Assembly (NCBI GenBank): GCA_018064245.1
Contig: JAGHVO010000027.1
Span: forward strand, 1 to 64,000
Direction: 5' to 3'
From: Candidatus Colimorpha pelethequi
Lineage (GTDB): Bacteria; Bacteroidota; Bacteroidia; Bacteroidales; P3
Length of the DNA stretch: 64,000 nt
This document shows positions 43,571 through 52,632 of the stretch, one piece after another; positions within the stretch are counted from its first letter, which is position 1, and every line of letters starts with the position of its first letter. The notes beneath the pieces were generated by a model. The model ran no database searches. It was not told where the DNA came from and saw only the letters and a list, made by a program, of their open reading frames with translations. Position numbers and translations under genes: made by a program.

Positions 43571-43894
43571 TTGCCATACATCTATCTTGTCATAGCAGCG
43601 TTGTTTGAGGTGGGTTGGCCTCTGAGTTTCAAGCTCAGCAGCATCCATCCCGACCGTTTTTGGATGTGGATTGTGCTGGGTGGCATCTCAATGTTGCTGA
43701 GTGGCGTCTTCCTCTATTTGGCCCAACGCACCATTCCCATCGCCACGGCCTACATTATTTGGACGGGTTTCGGTGCCGTGATGACATTCCTTTTGGGTAT
43801 TCTCTGTTTTGGCGATTCCGCCTCGCTGTTGCGTATGTTCTTCGCTTTGTTGATTTTGGTGGGCGCTGTTGGACTTGAAATAACTTCGAGATGA
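43571..43894 (+). CDS. Small multidrug resistance (SMR) family transporter
   Basis: 107 residues from a TTG at 43571 (MPYIYLVIAALFEVGWPLSFK), the standard SMR length; the frame upstream runs through the SRP RNA and is not used. Four membrane helices are present. Glu13 corresponds to the essential Glu14 of EmrE in helix 1. GVFLYLAQRTIPIATAYIIWTGFGAV contains the conserved helix 3-4 region. The family exchanges protons for cationic compounds or guanidinium. The ATGA overlap with the next gene (43891-43894) shows coupling. Confidence 0.88.
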   Translation: MPYIYLVIAALFEVGWPLSFKLSSIHPDRFWMWIVLGGISMLLSGVFLYLAQRTIPIATAYIIWTGFGAVMTFLLGILCFGDSASLLRMFFALLILVGAVGLEITSR

Positions 43895-44571
43895 AAAAAA
43901 TACTGCTTTTACTTTTTGTTGTGCTGGGTTTTGTCGCTCAAGGTCAGCGTATTCATGGCTATATTTCTGCGGGTGCCGTGGCAGCTCAGATGGAGGGCGA
44001 CGAACTCAAAGGATTCAACCATTGGGGACTTTCGACAGGTGTGGGCGCCATTACCGATTTGAGCCGTAATGGGGCGTGGCGTTTGGGCGTGGAAGCCGAT
44101 TTCAGTCAGCGTGGCGCAAAGAACTCCTCTGCGACTCCTTATAGCATCGATTTGAATCTCAGTTATGTGGATGTACCGGTGACTGTCTATTTTAGGGATC
44201 CTTATGGAGGTATTATGTTTGGTTTCGGCTTGGCATATAGCCGTTTGGTTCAGCAACCGCATGATGTCATCAAGTATGATCCTTATAGTTTCATGCCCGA
44301 CACTTCGGATATGTCGTTCTTGAAAAACGATTTCTCGGTGGCATTGGAGTTGCGTTTCGCTGTCTGGAAGGGCTTACAGCTGAGTTTCCGATATCAGCGA
44401 TCTCTTTTCCCCATCAAACGCGAATGGGGATTTTCGCAAAATGAGGGTATAAGGTGGAATTCCTGGTCAAACGACTGCTTCAACTCGGCCTTGACGATGC
44501 GGTTGCTGTGGGTGTTTGGCGACCAAGATAAGCCTCAGCGTTACATGAAAAAGAAGCATAGAAGAAGATAA
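43891..44571 (+). CDS. Outer membrane beta-barrel protein (porin-like)
   Basis: 226 residues. A signal peptide (MKKILLLLFVVLGFVAQGQ) is followed by alternating hydrophobic strands (IHGYISAGAVAAQM, WRLGVEADFSQRGA, LNLSYVDVPVTVYF, GGIMFGFGLAYSRL, FSVALELRFAVWKGLQLSFRYQRSL, NSALTMRLLWVF). This fits an 8- to 10-strand barrel of the OMP_b-brl_2 kind. A basic tail (KPQRYMKKKHRRR) after the last strand is unusual for such barrels. It is translationally coupled to the SMR gene, so the two may act together, but that is only suggested by the overlap. Confidence 0.82.
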   Translation: MKKILLLLFVVLGFVAQGQRIHGYISAGAVAAQMEGDELKGFNHWGLSTGVGAITDLSRNGAWRLGVEADFSQRGAKNSSATPYSIDLNLSYVDVPVTVYFRDPYGGIMFGFGLAYSRLVQQPHDVIKYDPYSFMPDTSDMSFLKNDFSVALELRFAVWKGLQLSFRYQRSLFPIKREWGFSQNEGIRWNSWSNDCFNSALTMRLLWVFGDQDKPQRYMKKKHRRR

Positions 44572-44628
44572 AGAGTGTAGCATATCCCATCCAAAATCTT
44601 ATACGTCTTGCGTCCAATGTCTAAAACA

Positions 44629-45075
44629 ATGAAAATTGCTCTTTTCCCTGGTTCGTTCGATCCCTTTACAAAAGGCCATGAAGCATTGGTCTTGAGAGGA
44701 CTGGAACTATTCGACAAGGTTGTTGTGGCTGTGGGTCAAAACAGCGCGAAACAGTATCAGTTCCCTTTGGAGGAACGCCTTGATGCCATTCGTCGCACCT
44801 TTGACGACAATAACAGGGTGGAAGTGCTTCATTACGAGGACATGACCGTGGATTGCTGTCACCGTTGTGGTGCGCAGTTTATTCTGCGTGGTGTGCGTAA
44901 TGCCAAGGATTTGGAGTACGAACGTACCGTGGCGGCCGTCAACAATTCCTTGGACTCTGGTATTGAGACCGTTGTGCTTTTTGCCGAACCCGAGATGGCT
45001 GAGGTTAGCAGTACCGTTGTCCGCGAACTTCTCGCCCGTGGCAAAGATGTTAAGGCTTATATGCCAAATAATTAG
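44629..45075 (+). CDS. coaD: Pantetheine-phosphate adenylyltransferase CoaD
   Basis: 148 residues from ATG 44629; an ATG at 44617 and a TTG at 44608 are alternatives adding 4-7 residues. The start MKIALFPGSFDPFTKGHEAL carries the nucleotidyltransferase TxGH motif (TKGH). The later FILRGVRNAKDLEYE and EVSSTVVRELLARG complete the family pattern. It adenylates 4'-phosphopantetheine in CoA synthesis. The length is slightly below the 155-165 residues usual in the family, the C-terminal tail being short. Confidence 0.95.
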   Translation: MKIALFPGSFDPFTKGHEALVLRGLELFDKVVVAVGQNSAKQYQFPLEERLDAIRRTFDDNNRVEVLHYEDMTVDCCHRCGAQFILRGVRNAKDLEYERTVAAVNNSLDSGIETVVLFAEPEMAEVSSTVVRELLARGKDVKAYMPNN

Positions 45076-45146
45076 TTTAGAGTTTTGAGATTGAAATGTA
45101 AAGTAAAAAGATCCTAATCACCATTCGTTAGTCACAGTTTCCGTCA

Positions 45147-47243
45147 ATGATTGATATCCGCACAACCTCCATCGAGTTTCTCAAAGGCGTTGGTCCTGCC
45201 AGGGCGCAGCTCTTGAGGCAGGAGTTGGATATCGGTACTTATGAGGATCTTTTGCTGTATTTCCCTTTCCGATACGTTGATTGCTCCAAGGTCTCTGCTG
45301 TTTCCGAAATCACGCAGGAGTGTCCTTATGTGGTGTTGAGGGGCTTGATTGACAATGTTAATGTGGTGCAGACGGGTAAATACACGGAGCGACTATCCGC
45401 CCGATTTCACGATGCTACGGGCTCGGTGGAATTGGTGTGGTTTCAGGGGGTGAAATGGGTAAAAGACCGCCTCAAACCAAACGTAGAATACCAAGTGATG
45501 GGCAAGCCCTCCAATTATGGGCTAATGGTGCAGTTGGTACATCCCGATGTCGAGCCTGTCAGCTACGACGCACCTTCGCACAGTTTCATGCCCATCTACA
45601 ATACCACCGAGAAACTCAAGGCCAAGGGACTCAATCCCAAAGGTATCGCAAAACTTGTCGATACGATGTTGCGTCAGGTACAGGGAATGATTCCAGAAAA
45701 TCTCCCTTTCGAGGTCATTGGCCGCTACAGGCTGGTTTCGCGCGAAAGGGCCTTGCACGACATACATTTTCCTGCCGACAGTGTTTCGCAACAGGCGGCG
45801 TCGATGCGACTCAAGTTTGAAGAGCTGTTCTTTCTTCAGCTTGATTTTCAATATGGAAGGACGGCGCGACAACGCTATTCCGAAGGTCGGATCTTTGCGG
45901 AGGTGGGCGAGAAATTCAATCGTTTCTATTCCGAAAAGCTGCCTTTCCCACTGACGGGTGCCCAAAAACGTGTGGTGCGCGAGATCCGCAACGATATGCG
46001 TAGCGGTCGCCAAATGAACCGCCTCTTGCAAGGCGATGTAGGAAGCGGCAAGACTCTTGTGGCTTTGCTCACAATGCTTCTTGCCGTTGATAACGGCTTT
46101 CAGGCATGCCTGATGGCGCCAACGGAAATCCTTGCCTCTCAGCACTATCAGAATTTTTTGCGGATGCTCGACGGACTTGGTCTCCAGGTGGCTTTGCTTA
46201 CGGGAAGCGTCAAGGGGGCGCAGCGCAAAAAAATAAAGGAAGGACTTTTGTCTGGAGAGATAAACCTTCTCATAGGTACTCACGCACTTATCGAAGATGA
46301 AGTGAAATTCAATGCATTGGGATATGTTGTGATTGACGAACAACACCGTTTTGGTGTGCAACAGCGTGCCAAGCTTTGGGCTAAGAGCGATGTGCCGCCG
46401 CATGTGCTTGTGATGACCGCTACGCCTATTCCGCGAACGCTCTCTATGACGCTCTACGGCGACCTCGACTGTTCGGTTATTGACGAGCTTCCACCAGGGC
46501 GCCAGCCTATCAAGACCATTCATGCAACCGATGCCAAACGCTTGGTAGTTTTCGACTTCATGAAAAAACAGATAGCCCTTGGCCGTCAGGTTTATGTGGT
46601 CTATCCGCTTATCAACGAGTCCGATTCGCTTGACCTTAAGGACCTTATGGACGGCTACGAGAGTATCTCGCGCGATTTCCCCATACCGCAGTATCAGGTT
46701 AGCATCGTCCACGGACAGATGGATGCCGAAACCAAGGCTTACGAGATGGATCGCTTTAAACGTGGCGAGACTCATATTATGGTGAGTACTACTGTGATAG
46801 AAGTCGGCGTGGATGTTCCCAACGCAACGGTTATGGTTATAGAGAATGCCGAACGTTTCGGCCTCAGTCAGCTTCACCAACTCCGTGGCCGTGTGGGAAG
46901 GGGCGGGGGACAGTCGTACTGCATCCTTATGACCAAGGAAAAACTGAGCAGCAATGCACGCGAACGCATCAACACGATGGTTGCTACTTGCGACGGTTTC
47001 CAGATTGCCGAGGCGGATCTTCGTCTGCGTGGCCCCGGCGACATCGAGGGTGTCCAGCAGAGCGGCATACTCAATCTCCACATCGCCGACATCGTGACCG
47101 ACGAGCCGTTGGTGCGTGCCACTCGCGACACCGTTCGTAACCTTCTCGATGCCGACCCTGACCTCCAAAAGCCTGAAAACAGAATGCTTCGCTACCACAT
47201 CGAAACATTGAAAAACAAACCCCGTTGGGGAAAGATAAGTTAA
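45147..47243 (+). CDS. recG: ATP-dependent DNA helicase RecG
   Basis: 698 residues, full length. The N-terminal wedge/OB domain (residues 1-240) begins with TSIEFLKGVGPARAQLL. Helicase motifs follow: I GDVGSGKT near residue 297, II (DEQH) VVIDEQHRFG near 394, III TATPIPRTL, V TTVIEVGVDVPNA and VI QLRGRVGRGG. The C-terminal TRG-like region contains GPGDIEGVQQSG. It remodels stalled replication forks and Holliday junctions. The upstream gap holds the word taatcaccattcgttagtca; the downstream gap is also word repeats. Confidence 0.97.
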   Translation: MIDIRTTSIEFLKGVGPARAQLLRQELDIGTYEDLLLYFPFRYVDCSKVSAVSEITQECPYVVLRGLIDNVNVVQTGKYTERLSARFHDATGSVELVWFQGVKWVKDRLKPNVEYQVMGKPSNYGLMVQLVHPDVEPVSYDAPSHSFMPIYNTTEKLKAKGLNPKGIAKLVDTMLRQVQGMIPENLPFEVIGRYRLVSRERALHDIHFPADSVSQQAASMRLKFEELFFLQLDFQYGRTARQRYSEGRIFAEVGEKFNRFYSEKLPFPLTGAQKRVVREIRNDMRSGRQMNRLLQGDVGSGKTLVALLTMLLAVDNGFQACLMAPTEILASQHYQNFLRMLDGLGLQVALLTGSVKGAQRKKIKEGLLSGEINLLIGTHALIEDEVKFNALGYVVIDEQHRFGVQQRAKLWAKSDVPPHVLVMTATPIPRTLSMTLYGDLDCSVIDELPPGRQPIKTIHATDAKRLVVFDFMKKQIALGRQVYVVYPLINESDSLDLKDLMDGYESISRDFPIPQYQVSIVHGQMDAETKAYEMDRFKRGETHIMVSTTVIEVGVDVPNATVMVIENAERFGLSQLHQLRGRVGRGGGQSYCILMTKEKLSSNARERINTMVATCDGFQIAEADLRLRGPGDIEGVQQSGILNLHIADIVTDEPLVRATRDTVRNLLDADPDLQKPENRMLRYHIETLKNKPRWGKIS

Positions 47244-47320
47244 ATGGTGGATGGTGATTAGGGAGCAGAAACCAGCAATTTCTTAACTCTTAACTCATAA
47301 CTTGGTAATTTTCAATTTTC
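47244..47320 (+). repeat. Word repeats between recG and the GNAT gene
   Basis: ggtggatggtgattagg, ttaactcttaactcataact and aattttcaattttcaatg. The last word supplies the ATG of the GNAT gene. Confidence 0.75.
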
Positions 47321-47321
47321 A

Positions 47322-47714
47322 ATGACGCTTCAGGCTGTAAATAAAAGTATCTTTGTCGATGGACAGCTGCAACTCGCTTGCGTGGACGACAATCAGCAGG
47401 TTGTGGGGTGCATCGACCTCTACAACTACGATCCAATCAACCAGCGCGTTGAGGTTGGCATTGTTGTGGAGAAATCTCGCCGCCATCAAGGACAAGGAAC
47501 GCTCATCTTACAGGAACTCGACCGATTCTGTGCTGAACATTTCCACATCCACCAAATCTACTGTGATGTCCTTGAAAGCAACACTGTCAGCTGTGCGCTC
47601 TTTCAAAAGGCGGGTTACACCCTCTGTGGCACCTTCTCACAATGGGTGCTCACCCAAAATGGCTACCAGACGGTGCTCCGCTTTCAAAAAATAGTGAAAG
47701 GTAATAGACAATAA
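47322..47714 (+). CDS. GNAT acetyltransferase lacking its N-terminal part
   Basis: 130 residues. The visible part matches SpeG/RimL-like acetyltransferases from strand 2 onward: VVGCIDLYNYDPINQRVEVGIVVEKSRRHQGQGTLIL contains the acetyl-CoA-binding R/Q-x-x-G-x-G loop (RHQGQGT), and LESNTVSCALFQKAGY the Asn/Phe helix. Family members usually have about 40-45 more residues at the N-terminus (strand 1 and helix 1). Here the frame begins directly after word repeats containing in-frame TAA codons. It may be a remnant, or still active on a reduced scaffold. Confidence 0.75.
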   Translation: MTLQAVNKSIFVDGQLQLACVDDNQQVVGCIDLYNYDPINQRVEVGIVVEKSRRHQGQGTLILQELDRFCAEHFHIHQIYCDVLESNTVSCALFQKAGYTLCGTFSQWVLTQNGYQTVLRFQKIVKGNRQ

Positions 47715-47731
47715 AACTATCAATTATCAAA

Positions 47732-48808
47732 ATGGCTACTAAAAAAACTCCAAAAACCAAGAAGAAAATAACGAAAAAACATAAGTTCAAAATCGCCAAA
47801 AAGTATAGGCCTTTGTTCCTCTTTTTGTTGGTAGTGATCGTTGCGGCCGTTGCCGCCTTGCTGGTTCTCGTTCCCCGCACCAAAAATCCCGAAGAAGTGC
47901 GCATCTACATTCCTACTGGAAGCACTTACGACGCTGTTGTCGATAGCCTCAAGACGCACGACTGTATGCCGTCGCTCTCCACTTTTTCGGTGCTCTCCAC
48001 GGCTCGTAACTATCGCAATCACGTCAAGGGCGGCAGCTATGTTGTCAAACCAGAGATGAGTCTGCTGCGCCTTGTCAACAAACTCCGTTCGGGCAACCAA
48101 GATGCCATCAAGCTCGTTATCAACAAGCAACGCACGCCCCAGCAGCTCTGCCAGTACCTTTCTACCAAGCTGGAACTCAACGCCGACTCGCTGCTTGCCT
48201 TGCTGCAAAACGACAGCCTCTGTGCCACCTACGGATATACGCCCCAAAGCATCATCGCCATGTTTCCGCAGAACACCTATGATGTTTATTGGAACATCAC
48301 TCCCGAAAAATTGCTGGGTAGGATGTTGAAGGAGTCTAACACGTTCTGGAATGAGCAACGACTCGCTGCCTGCCAGAGCCTTATGCTCACCACCACGCAG
48401 GTGGTGACGCTGGCTTCTATTGTTGAGGAGGAAACCAACCAAAATGACGAGAAACCGTTGATTGCCAGCGTCTATCTTAACCGCTTCCGCAAAGGAATGT
48501 TGCTCCAGGCTGATCCTACGGCACGCTATGCCGCAGGCGATTTCACGCTCCAACGCATTACCTCCGCGCAGACCACCCTCGACTCGCCCTACAATACCTA
48601 CAGATACAAGGGGCTGCCTCCGGGACCTATCTGCATTCCTTCCACCGCCAGCATCGATGCCGTGCTCGAAAATCGACAGACCAACTATCTCTATTTCTGT
48701 GCCAAAGAGGATTTCTCCGGCCATCATAACTTCGCCACCACCCTCGCCGAACACCTCCTCAATGCAGCCCGTTTCCACAAGGCCCTCAATGCACGAGGAA
48801 TCAAGTAA
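47732..48808 (+). CDS. mltG: Endolytic transglycosylase MltG
   Basis: 358 residues. A Lys-rich cytoplasmic start (MATKKTPKTKKKITKKHK) and a single membrane helix (FLFLLVVIVAAVAALLVLV, about 31-49) precede the YceG/MltG domain. The catalytic Glu lies in ASIVEEET (231-235), followed by LIASVYLNRFRKGMLLQADPTARYA and LPPGPICIPSTASIDAVL. The enzyme cleaves nascent glycan strands and helps end peptidoglycan polymerisation. It follows the GNAT gene by 17 nt and probably shares its transcript. Confidence 0.94.
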   Translation: MATKKTPKTKKKITKKHKFKIAKKYRPLFLFLLVVIVAAVAALLVLVPRTKNPEEVRIYIPTGSTYDAVVDSLKTHDCMPSLSTFSVLSTARNYRNHVKGGSYVVKPEMSLLRLVNKLRSGNQDAIKLVINKQRTPQQLCQYLSTKLELNADSLLALLQNDSLCATYGYTPQSIIAMFPQNTYDVYWNITPEKLLGRMLKESNTFWNEQRLAACQSLMLTTTQVVTLASIVEEETNQNDEKPLIASVYLNRFRKGMLLQADPTARYAAGDFTLQRITSAQTTLDSPYNTYRYKGLPPGPICIPSTASIDAVLENRQTNYLYFCAKEDFSGHHNFATTLAEHLLNAARFHKALNARGIK

Positions 48809-48858
48809 GGACTGTACTTTGTTAATTCACCCAAAGGTAGAAGATGAAATGACTCTTA

Positions 48859-49380
48859 ATGATGTCCTGTTTGCTTCAGTCTTTCGTTGCCGTTGCTTCG
48901 GCTCAAAACGAAAATTTTGGCAAGACGTCTGTCAATGCTGGATTCTCGTACTCTATTGTTGGCTACGATTCGACTTTGTCGGTGCGTTGCACCTACAATG
49001 AAATACGCTTTTATGTTGAAAGTTATTGCCATATACCTCCATCTGCGAATTTGGCGAGAGGGGATTTGGGCAAATACCATCATAAATGTGTTGGTAATGA
49101 CGAAAACGAGCAGGCTCAAACCGTATTCCTCGCTCGGTTGGACAAACTTCTAGACATAGAAGTTAGGCATAGACAATTGCCAATAGAGGTGCGGAAAATG
49201 GTCTATAACTTTGAATTAATTACAGGTATATCTAACAGCTATGGTGATGGCGATTTCTTAGGCCCTCTGTATATATCCATCGATGCACTTGATGGGTGGA
49301 AAAAGTGGTTCAATGAGAACAAAGACAAGCTTGGGTACTGCCCTCAATTCCATGTGCTGTACATTGTACACCAAGAATGA
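48859..49380 (+). CDS. Secreted protein of unknown function with interrupted signal peptide
   Basis: 173 residues as annotated. The protein starts MMSCLLQSFVAVASAQNENFG, a signal peptide without its usual basic start. Directly upstream and in frame stand ATG AAA TGA CTC TTA (48844-48858), which would supply the missing MK-x-LL if the TGA at 48850 were a sense codon. A nonsense mutation at codon 3 is therefore likely. Initiation from the double ATG at 48859 may still work. The mature part (SVRCTYNEIRFYVESYCHIPP ... YISIDALDGWKKWFNEN) matches no family I know. Confidence 0.65.
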   Translation: MMSCLLQSFVAVASAQNENFGKTSVNAGFSYSIVGYDSTLSVRCTYNEIRFYVESYCHIPPSANLARGDLGKYHHKCVGNDENEQAQTVFLARLDKLLDIEVRHRQLPIEVRKMVYNFELITGISNSYGDGDFLGPLYISIDALDGWKKWFNENKDKLGYCPQFHVLYIVHQE

Positions 49381-49456
49381 CCAGGTGTGACTGATTTCAA
49401 CCTTTTTTTGTTGATAAGTGCATTATATATATATATTGCAAATCGTTGATTTGTTG

Positions 49457-49492
49457 TAATTTTACAAATGAATTAGATAATTTGTAAAATTA
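49457..49492 (+). promoter_or_regulatory. Perfect 13-bp inverted repeat ending at a start codon
   Basis: TAATTTTACAAAT (49457-49469), 10-nt spacer, ATTTGTAAAATTA (49480-49492). The last A is the first base of the TPR gene's ATG. It could be a dimeric repressor operator or an mRNA hairpin masking the start. Confidence 0.7.
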
Positions 49493-52400
49493 TGCAACGT
49501 ATTGGAATACTTGTATTTGCTGGGCTTTTGCTTTGCTCTGGTGCTACGGCTATGGGTCAAAAAGTTACCACTTCGCAAGGCCAGCAATTGTCGTTTGAGA
49601 ATGCCGAAGACCTTTTCCGCAAGGAAAAGTACGCTTCCGCTCAGTTTCAGTTCGATCAGATAGAGAAAACCTCAGCAGGAACCCTTACCGCAGACGATGC
49701 CTGCTACTATGCCGCCGTTTGCTCCGAAAAACTCGGCAACGACGATGCCATCAACCGTCTGCAACGGTTCATGACCGCATATCCCCAAAGCAGCCACCTC
49801 AACATGGCACGCTTCTATATGGGCAATTGCTACTATCGCAACAAGGACTACTCCAACGCTTTTTTGTATTATGGCAAGGTGAAAAAGGCCGACGTGGACT
49901 ATGGTTGTCGCAGCGAATATGATTTCAAGATGGGCTATTGCTGCCTGAACATGAATAACAACGAGCAGGCGAAACGCCATTTTGAGCAACTGATGGACGG
50001 CAAGTCGAAATACAGCAACGCCGCCCGCTATTACTACGCCCACATCCAGTATCAGGAAGGTGAGTATGATCTGTCGCTCAAGAATTTCGAGTTGCTGAAG
50101 AACGATCACAATTTCGCCAAGATTGTTCCAAACTATATCATTCGTCTCTACTATTATCTCGGTCGTGAGGACGAGATGCTGCAGATGGCTCCCGCATTGA
50201 TCCAGAGCGAGGATGTTTATAAGGAGCCCGAAGTGCATCAGATGGTCGCTGAGGTCTATTATAAACGTGGCAACTACGCCAACGCTTTGCAGCACTACCA
50301 TGCCGCCGCCGGCGTTGACGGCAACAGCGCCATCGCCTCCAAGGGAATGTGTTCCAAACAGGACTGCTTCTACCAAATGGGTTTTTGCCATTACAAGCTC
50401 GGCGCTTACGATTCCGCTGCCGTCTATCTCGGAAAGAAGACCGTTTGCAACGACAGCGTGGCTCAGAATGCACTCTACCTTTTGGGTGACTGTTATATCA
50501 AGATGAACCAAAAAGAGGATGCGCTTGCCGCATTCCGACAGGCCGCCAACATGGATTACAATCGTAAGATCAAGGACGATGCCCAGTTTCAGGTTGCCAA
50601 GCTCAGCTGCGAACTTAACAAGAACACGTATAACGAGTCCATACGTCAGCTTCAGAAATATCTGGAACAGCACAAAAACACCGAACACAAGGCCGAGATA
50701 CAGGAGATGCTGGCATCGCTCTACCTCACTACCCGCAACTACAAGGATGCCTACGACCTTATTGAGAGCATTCCCGACAAGAACGCAGCCCTCAACCAGG
50801 CCTACCAGCGTATCGCCATCAATCGTGGCATTGAAATCTTTAACACGGGCAAGGTCAAGGCCGCAGCTCCCTATTTCCAGAAGGCAATGACTATCAACGC
50901 AACCCCTAAGGTTACCGCCGACGCTTACTATCTTTATGCCGAATCGCAATATCGTATGGGAAAATATGCGGACGCTTCCAAGGCAATGGATCGCTTCTTG
51001 TTGGGCAGCTACGCCAAGACTTCGCCGTACTATTTGCAGGCGCTCTACACAGAAGGCTACATTCGGATGCAATTGGAAGATTACGACGATGCCTATGATG
51101 CTTTCTCTAAATTCAGTCAGCAGGCGAAGAATGTGGAACCTCGACAGATGCAAGACGTATATAACCGCATGGGTGACTGCAAATACGTAAACAAGGCTTT
51201 CGACGACGCCATTGTGAATTACAACTATGTTATCAATGCCAACGGCAAAGACGCCGACTATGCAACCTACCAGAAGGCGCTGTGCTATGGTGCTTTGGGT
51301 AAATATCCCGAAAAATTGAACAACCTCAACTACATCTTTGAAAAGTTCAACAACTCTCAGTATGCCTCCAAAGCCACTTTCGAGATTGGAAAGACCTATC
51401 TTTTGTGCGACAATACCGATATGTCGTTGCTCTATTATCGCAACTTCATCAACCAGTATCCCGACAACTCGCAGGTGAAGTCGGCCTTGTTGGATATGGG
51501 TCTGATTTACTACAATACAGGTCGCAACGCCGAGGCTTTGCAGACTTTTGACCGTTTGCTTACCGACTATGCCGGAACCGACGAGGCTCGTGACGCCTTG
51601 AACACCGTCAAGAATATCTACATCAGCGAAAATCGTGTGGATGAGTATTTTGGCTATGTGAAGAGTGTCGCAAAGATTTCCGTTCCTACATTGGAACAAG
51701 ACAGCACCATCTATCTCGCCGCCGAAGACCGCTACATGGAGGGTCGCTACGAAGAGGCTGTCACTGCTTTGGAAAACTACCTCAAGAAATTCCCCAACGG
51801 GTTGTTCTCCCTCAAGGCTCACTATTACGCTGCCGACGCCTATTTCCGCACAGGCCAGAACGAGTCGGCGCTCACACACTATGAGGTTGTTGCCATGGGT
51901 ACGAAAAATCAGTACACCGAACAGTCGCTCTACAATGCGGCTAATATTGCATACAACCTCAACAACTACACCAAGTCCATAGATTTGTATTCCCGCTTGG
52001 TGGAGAACTCCGAAAACGACAACAGCCGTCTGCAAGGTCGTTTGGGCTTGCTGCGTAGCTATGTGGCGCTGTCTTCCTACCGTGAGGTGGTGAATACTGC
52101 CGAAGCCTTGCTTGCCGACAGCAAAATTTCCACAGCCTTGAAGGAAGAGGCTTTGATGAGCGAGGCAAGGGCCTACGCCGCATTGAATCAGGAGGATAGT
52201 TCGTTGGCGATTTACAATCGGTTGCTGAAGGCCTCCAATGGCGAATATGCCGCCGAAGCTGCTTACCGTCAGGCTGAATACCAATATCTTAAGGGCGACT
52301 ACGCCACCGCTGAACGTAGCATTGACAAGATCGTTTCCAATCCGCAAAGCGACTACTGGCTGGCGAGGACATTCATCTTGTGGGCCGACGTCTATGCCGC

Positions 52401-52569
52401 CAAAGGCAATAACTTGCAGGCCAAGCTGACTTTGCAGAGCATTATAGACGGTTACGATGGCGAAGATCTTGTGCGTTTGGCAACCGAGAAACGTGACGCC
52501 ATTATCGCTTCGGAAACTCCAGAATCCGAACCTGAGGAGAATCCCATCACTATTACAATTGAAAATTGA
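49492..52569 (+). CDS. Large periplasmic TPR protein
   Basis: 1025 residues: a signal peptide (MQRIGILVFAGLLLCSGATAMGQ), then about 25 tetratricopeptide-like helical repeats over almost the whole length (for example DDACYYAAVCSEKLGNDDAI, HLNMARFYMGNCYYRNKDYS, ALCYGALGKYPEKLNNLNYI). The protein ends in an acidic/proline tail (SETPESEPEENPITITIEN). There is no enzymatic domain. In Bacteroidetes such proteins occur next to a TonB-receptor-like barrel, as here (63 nt downstream), so a scaffold role in an outer membrane complex is likely. It starts at the foot of a perfect inverted repeat, suggesting direct control. Confidence 0.9.
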   Translation: MQRIGILVFAGLLLCSGATAMGQKVTTSQGQQLSFENAEDLFRKEKYASAQFQFDQIEKTSAGTLTADDACYYAAVCSEKLGNDDAINRLQRFMTAYPQSSHLNMARFYMGNCYYRNKDYSNAFLYYGKVKKADVDYGCRSEYDFKMGYCCLNMNNNEQAKRHFEQLMDGKSKYSNAARYYYAHIQYQEGEYDLSLKNFELLKNDHNFAKIVPNYIIRLYYYLGREDEMLQMAPALIQSEDVYKEPEVHQMVAEVYYKRGNYANALQHYHAAAGVDGNSAIASKGMCSKQDCFYQMGFCHYKLGAYDSAAVYLGKKTVCNDSVAQNALYLLGDCYIKMNQKEDALAAFRQAANMDYNRKIKDDAQFQVAKLSCELNKNTYNESIRQLQKYLEQHKNTEHKAEIQEMLASLYLTTRNYKDAYDLIESIPDKNAALNQAYQRIAINRGIEIFNTGKVKAAAPYFQKAMTINATPKVTADAYYLYAESQYRMGKYADASKAMDRFLLGSYAKTSPYYLQALYTEGYIRMQLEDYDDAYDAFSKFSQQAKNVEPRQMQDVYNRMGDCKYVNKAFDDAIVNYNYVINANGKDADYATYQKALCYGALGKYPEKLNNLNYIFEKFNNSQYASKATFEIGKTYLLCDNTDMSLLYYRNFINQYPDNSQVKSALLDMGLIYYNTGRNAEALQTFDRLLTDYAGTDEARDALNTVKNIYISENRVDEYFGYVKSVAKISVPTLEQDSTIYLAAEDRYMEGRYEEAVTALENYLKKFPNGLFSLKAHYYAADAYFRTGQNESALTHYEVVAMGTKNQYTEQSLYNAANIAYNLNNYTKSIDLYSRLVENSENDNSRLQGRLGLLRSYVALSSYREVVNTAEALLADSKISTALKEEALMSEARAYAALNQEDSSLAIYNRLLKASNGEYAAEAAYRQAEYQYLKGDYATAERSIDKIVSNPQSDYWLARTFILWADVYAAKGNNLQAKLTLQSIIDGYDGEDLVRLATEKRDAIIASETPESEPEENPITITIEN

Positions 52570-52632
52570 CATTTGGGTTAAGAGTTAAAAGTTAATAAGT
52601 CAAATCAATACCTCAACATATTTTTCATTCCT

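Noticed and set aside
49672-52572. 966-codon open frame antisense to the TPR gene
   Set aside because: It mirrors the codon pattern of the real gene, has no signal peptide or family motif, and the sense strand encodes clear TPRs. The same reasoning applies to long antisense frames at 45522-47198, 53188-54411, 35592-36785 and 13218-14522.
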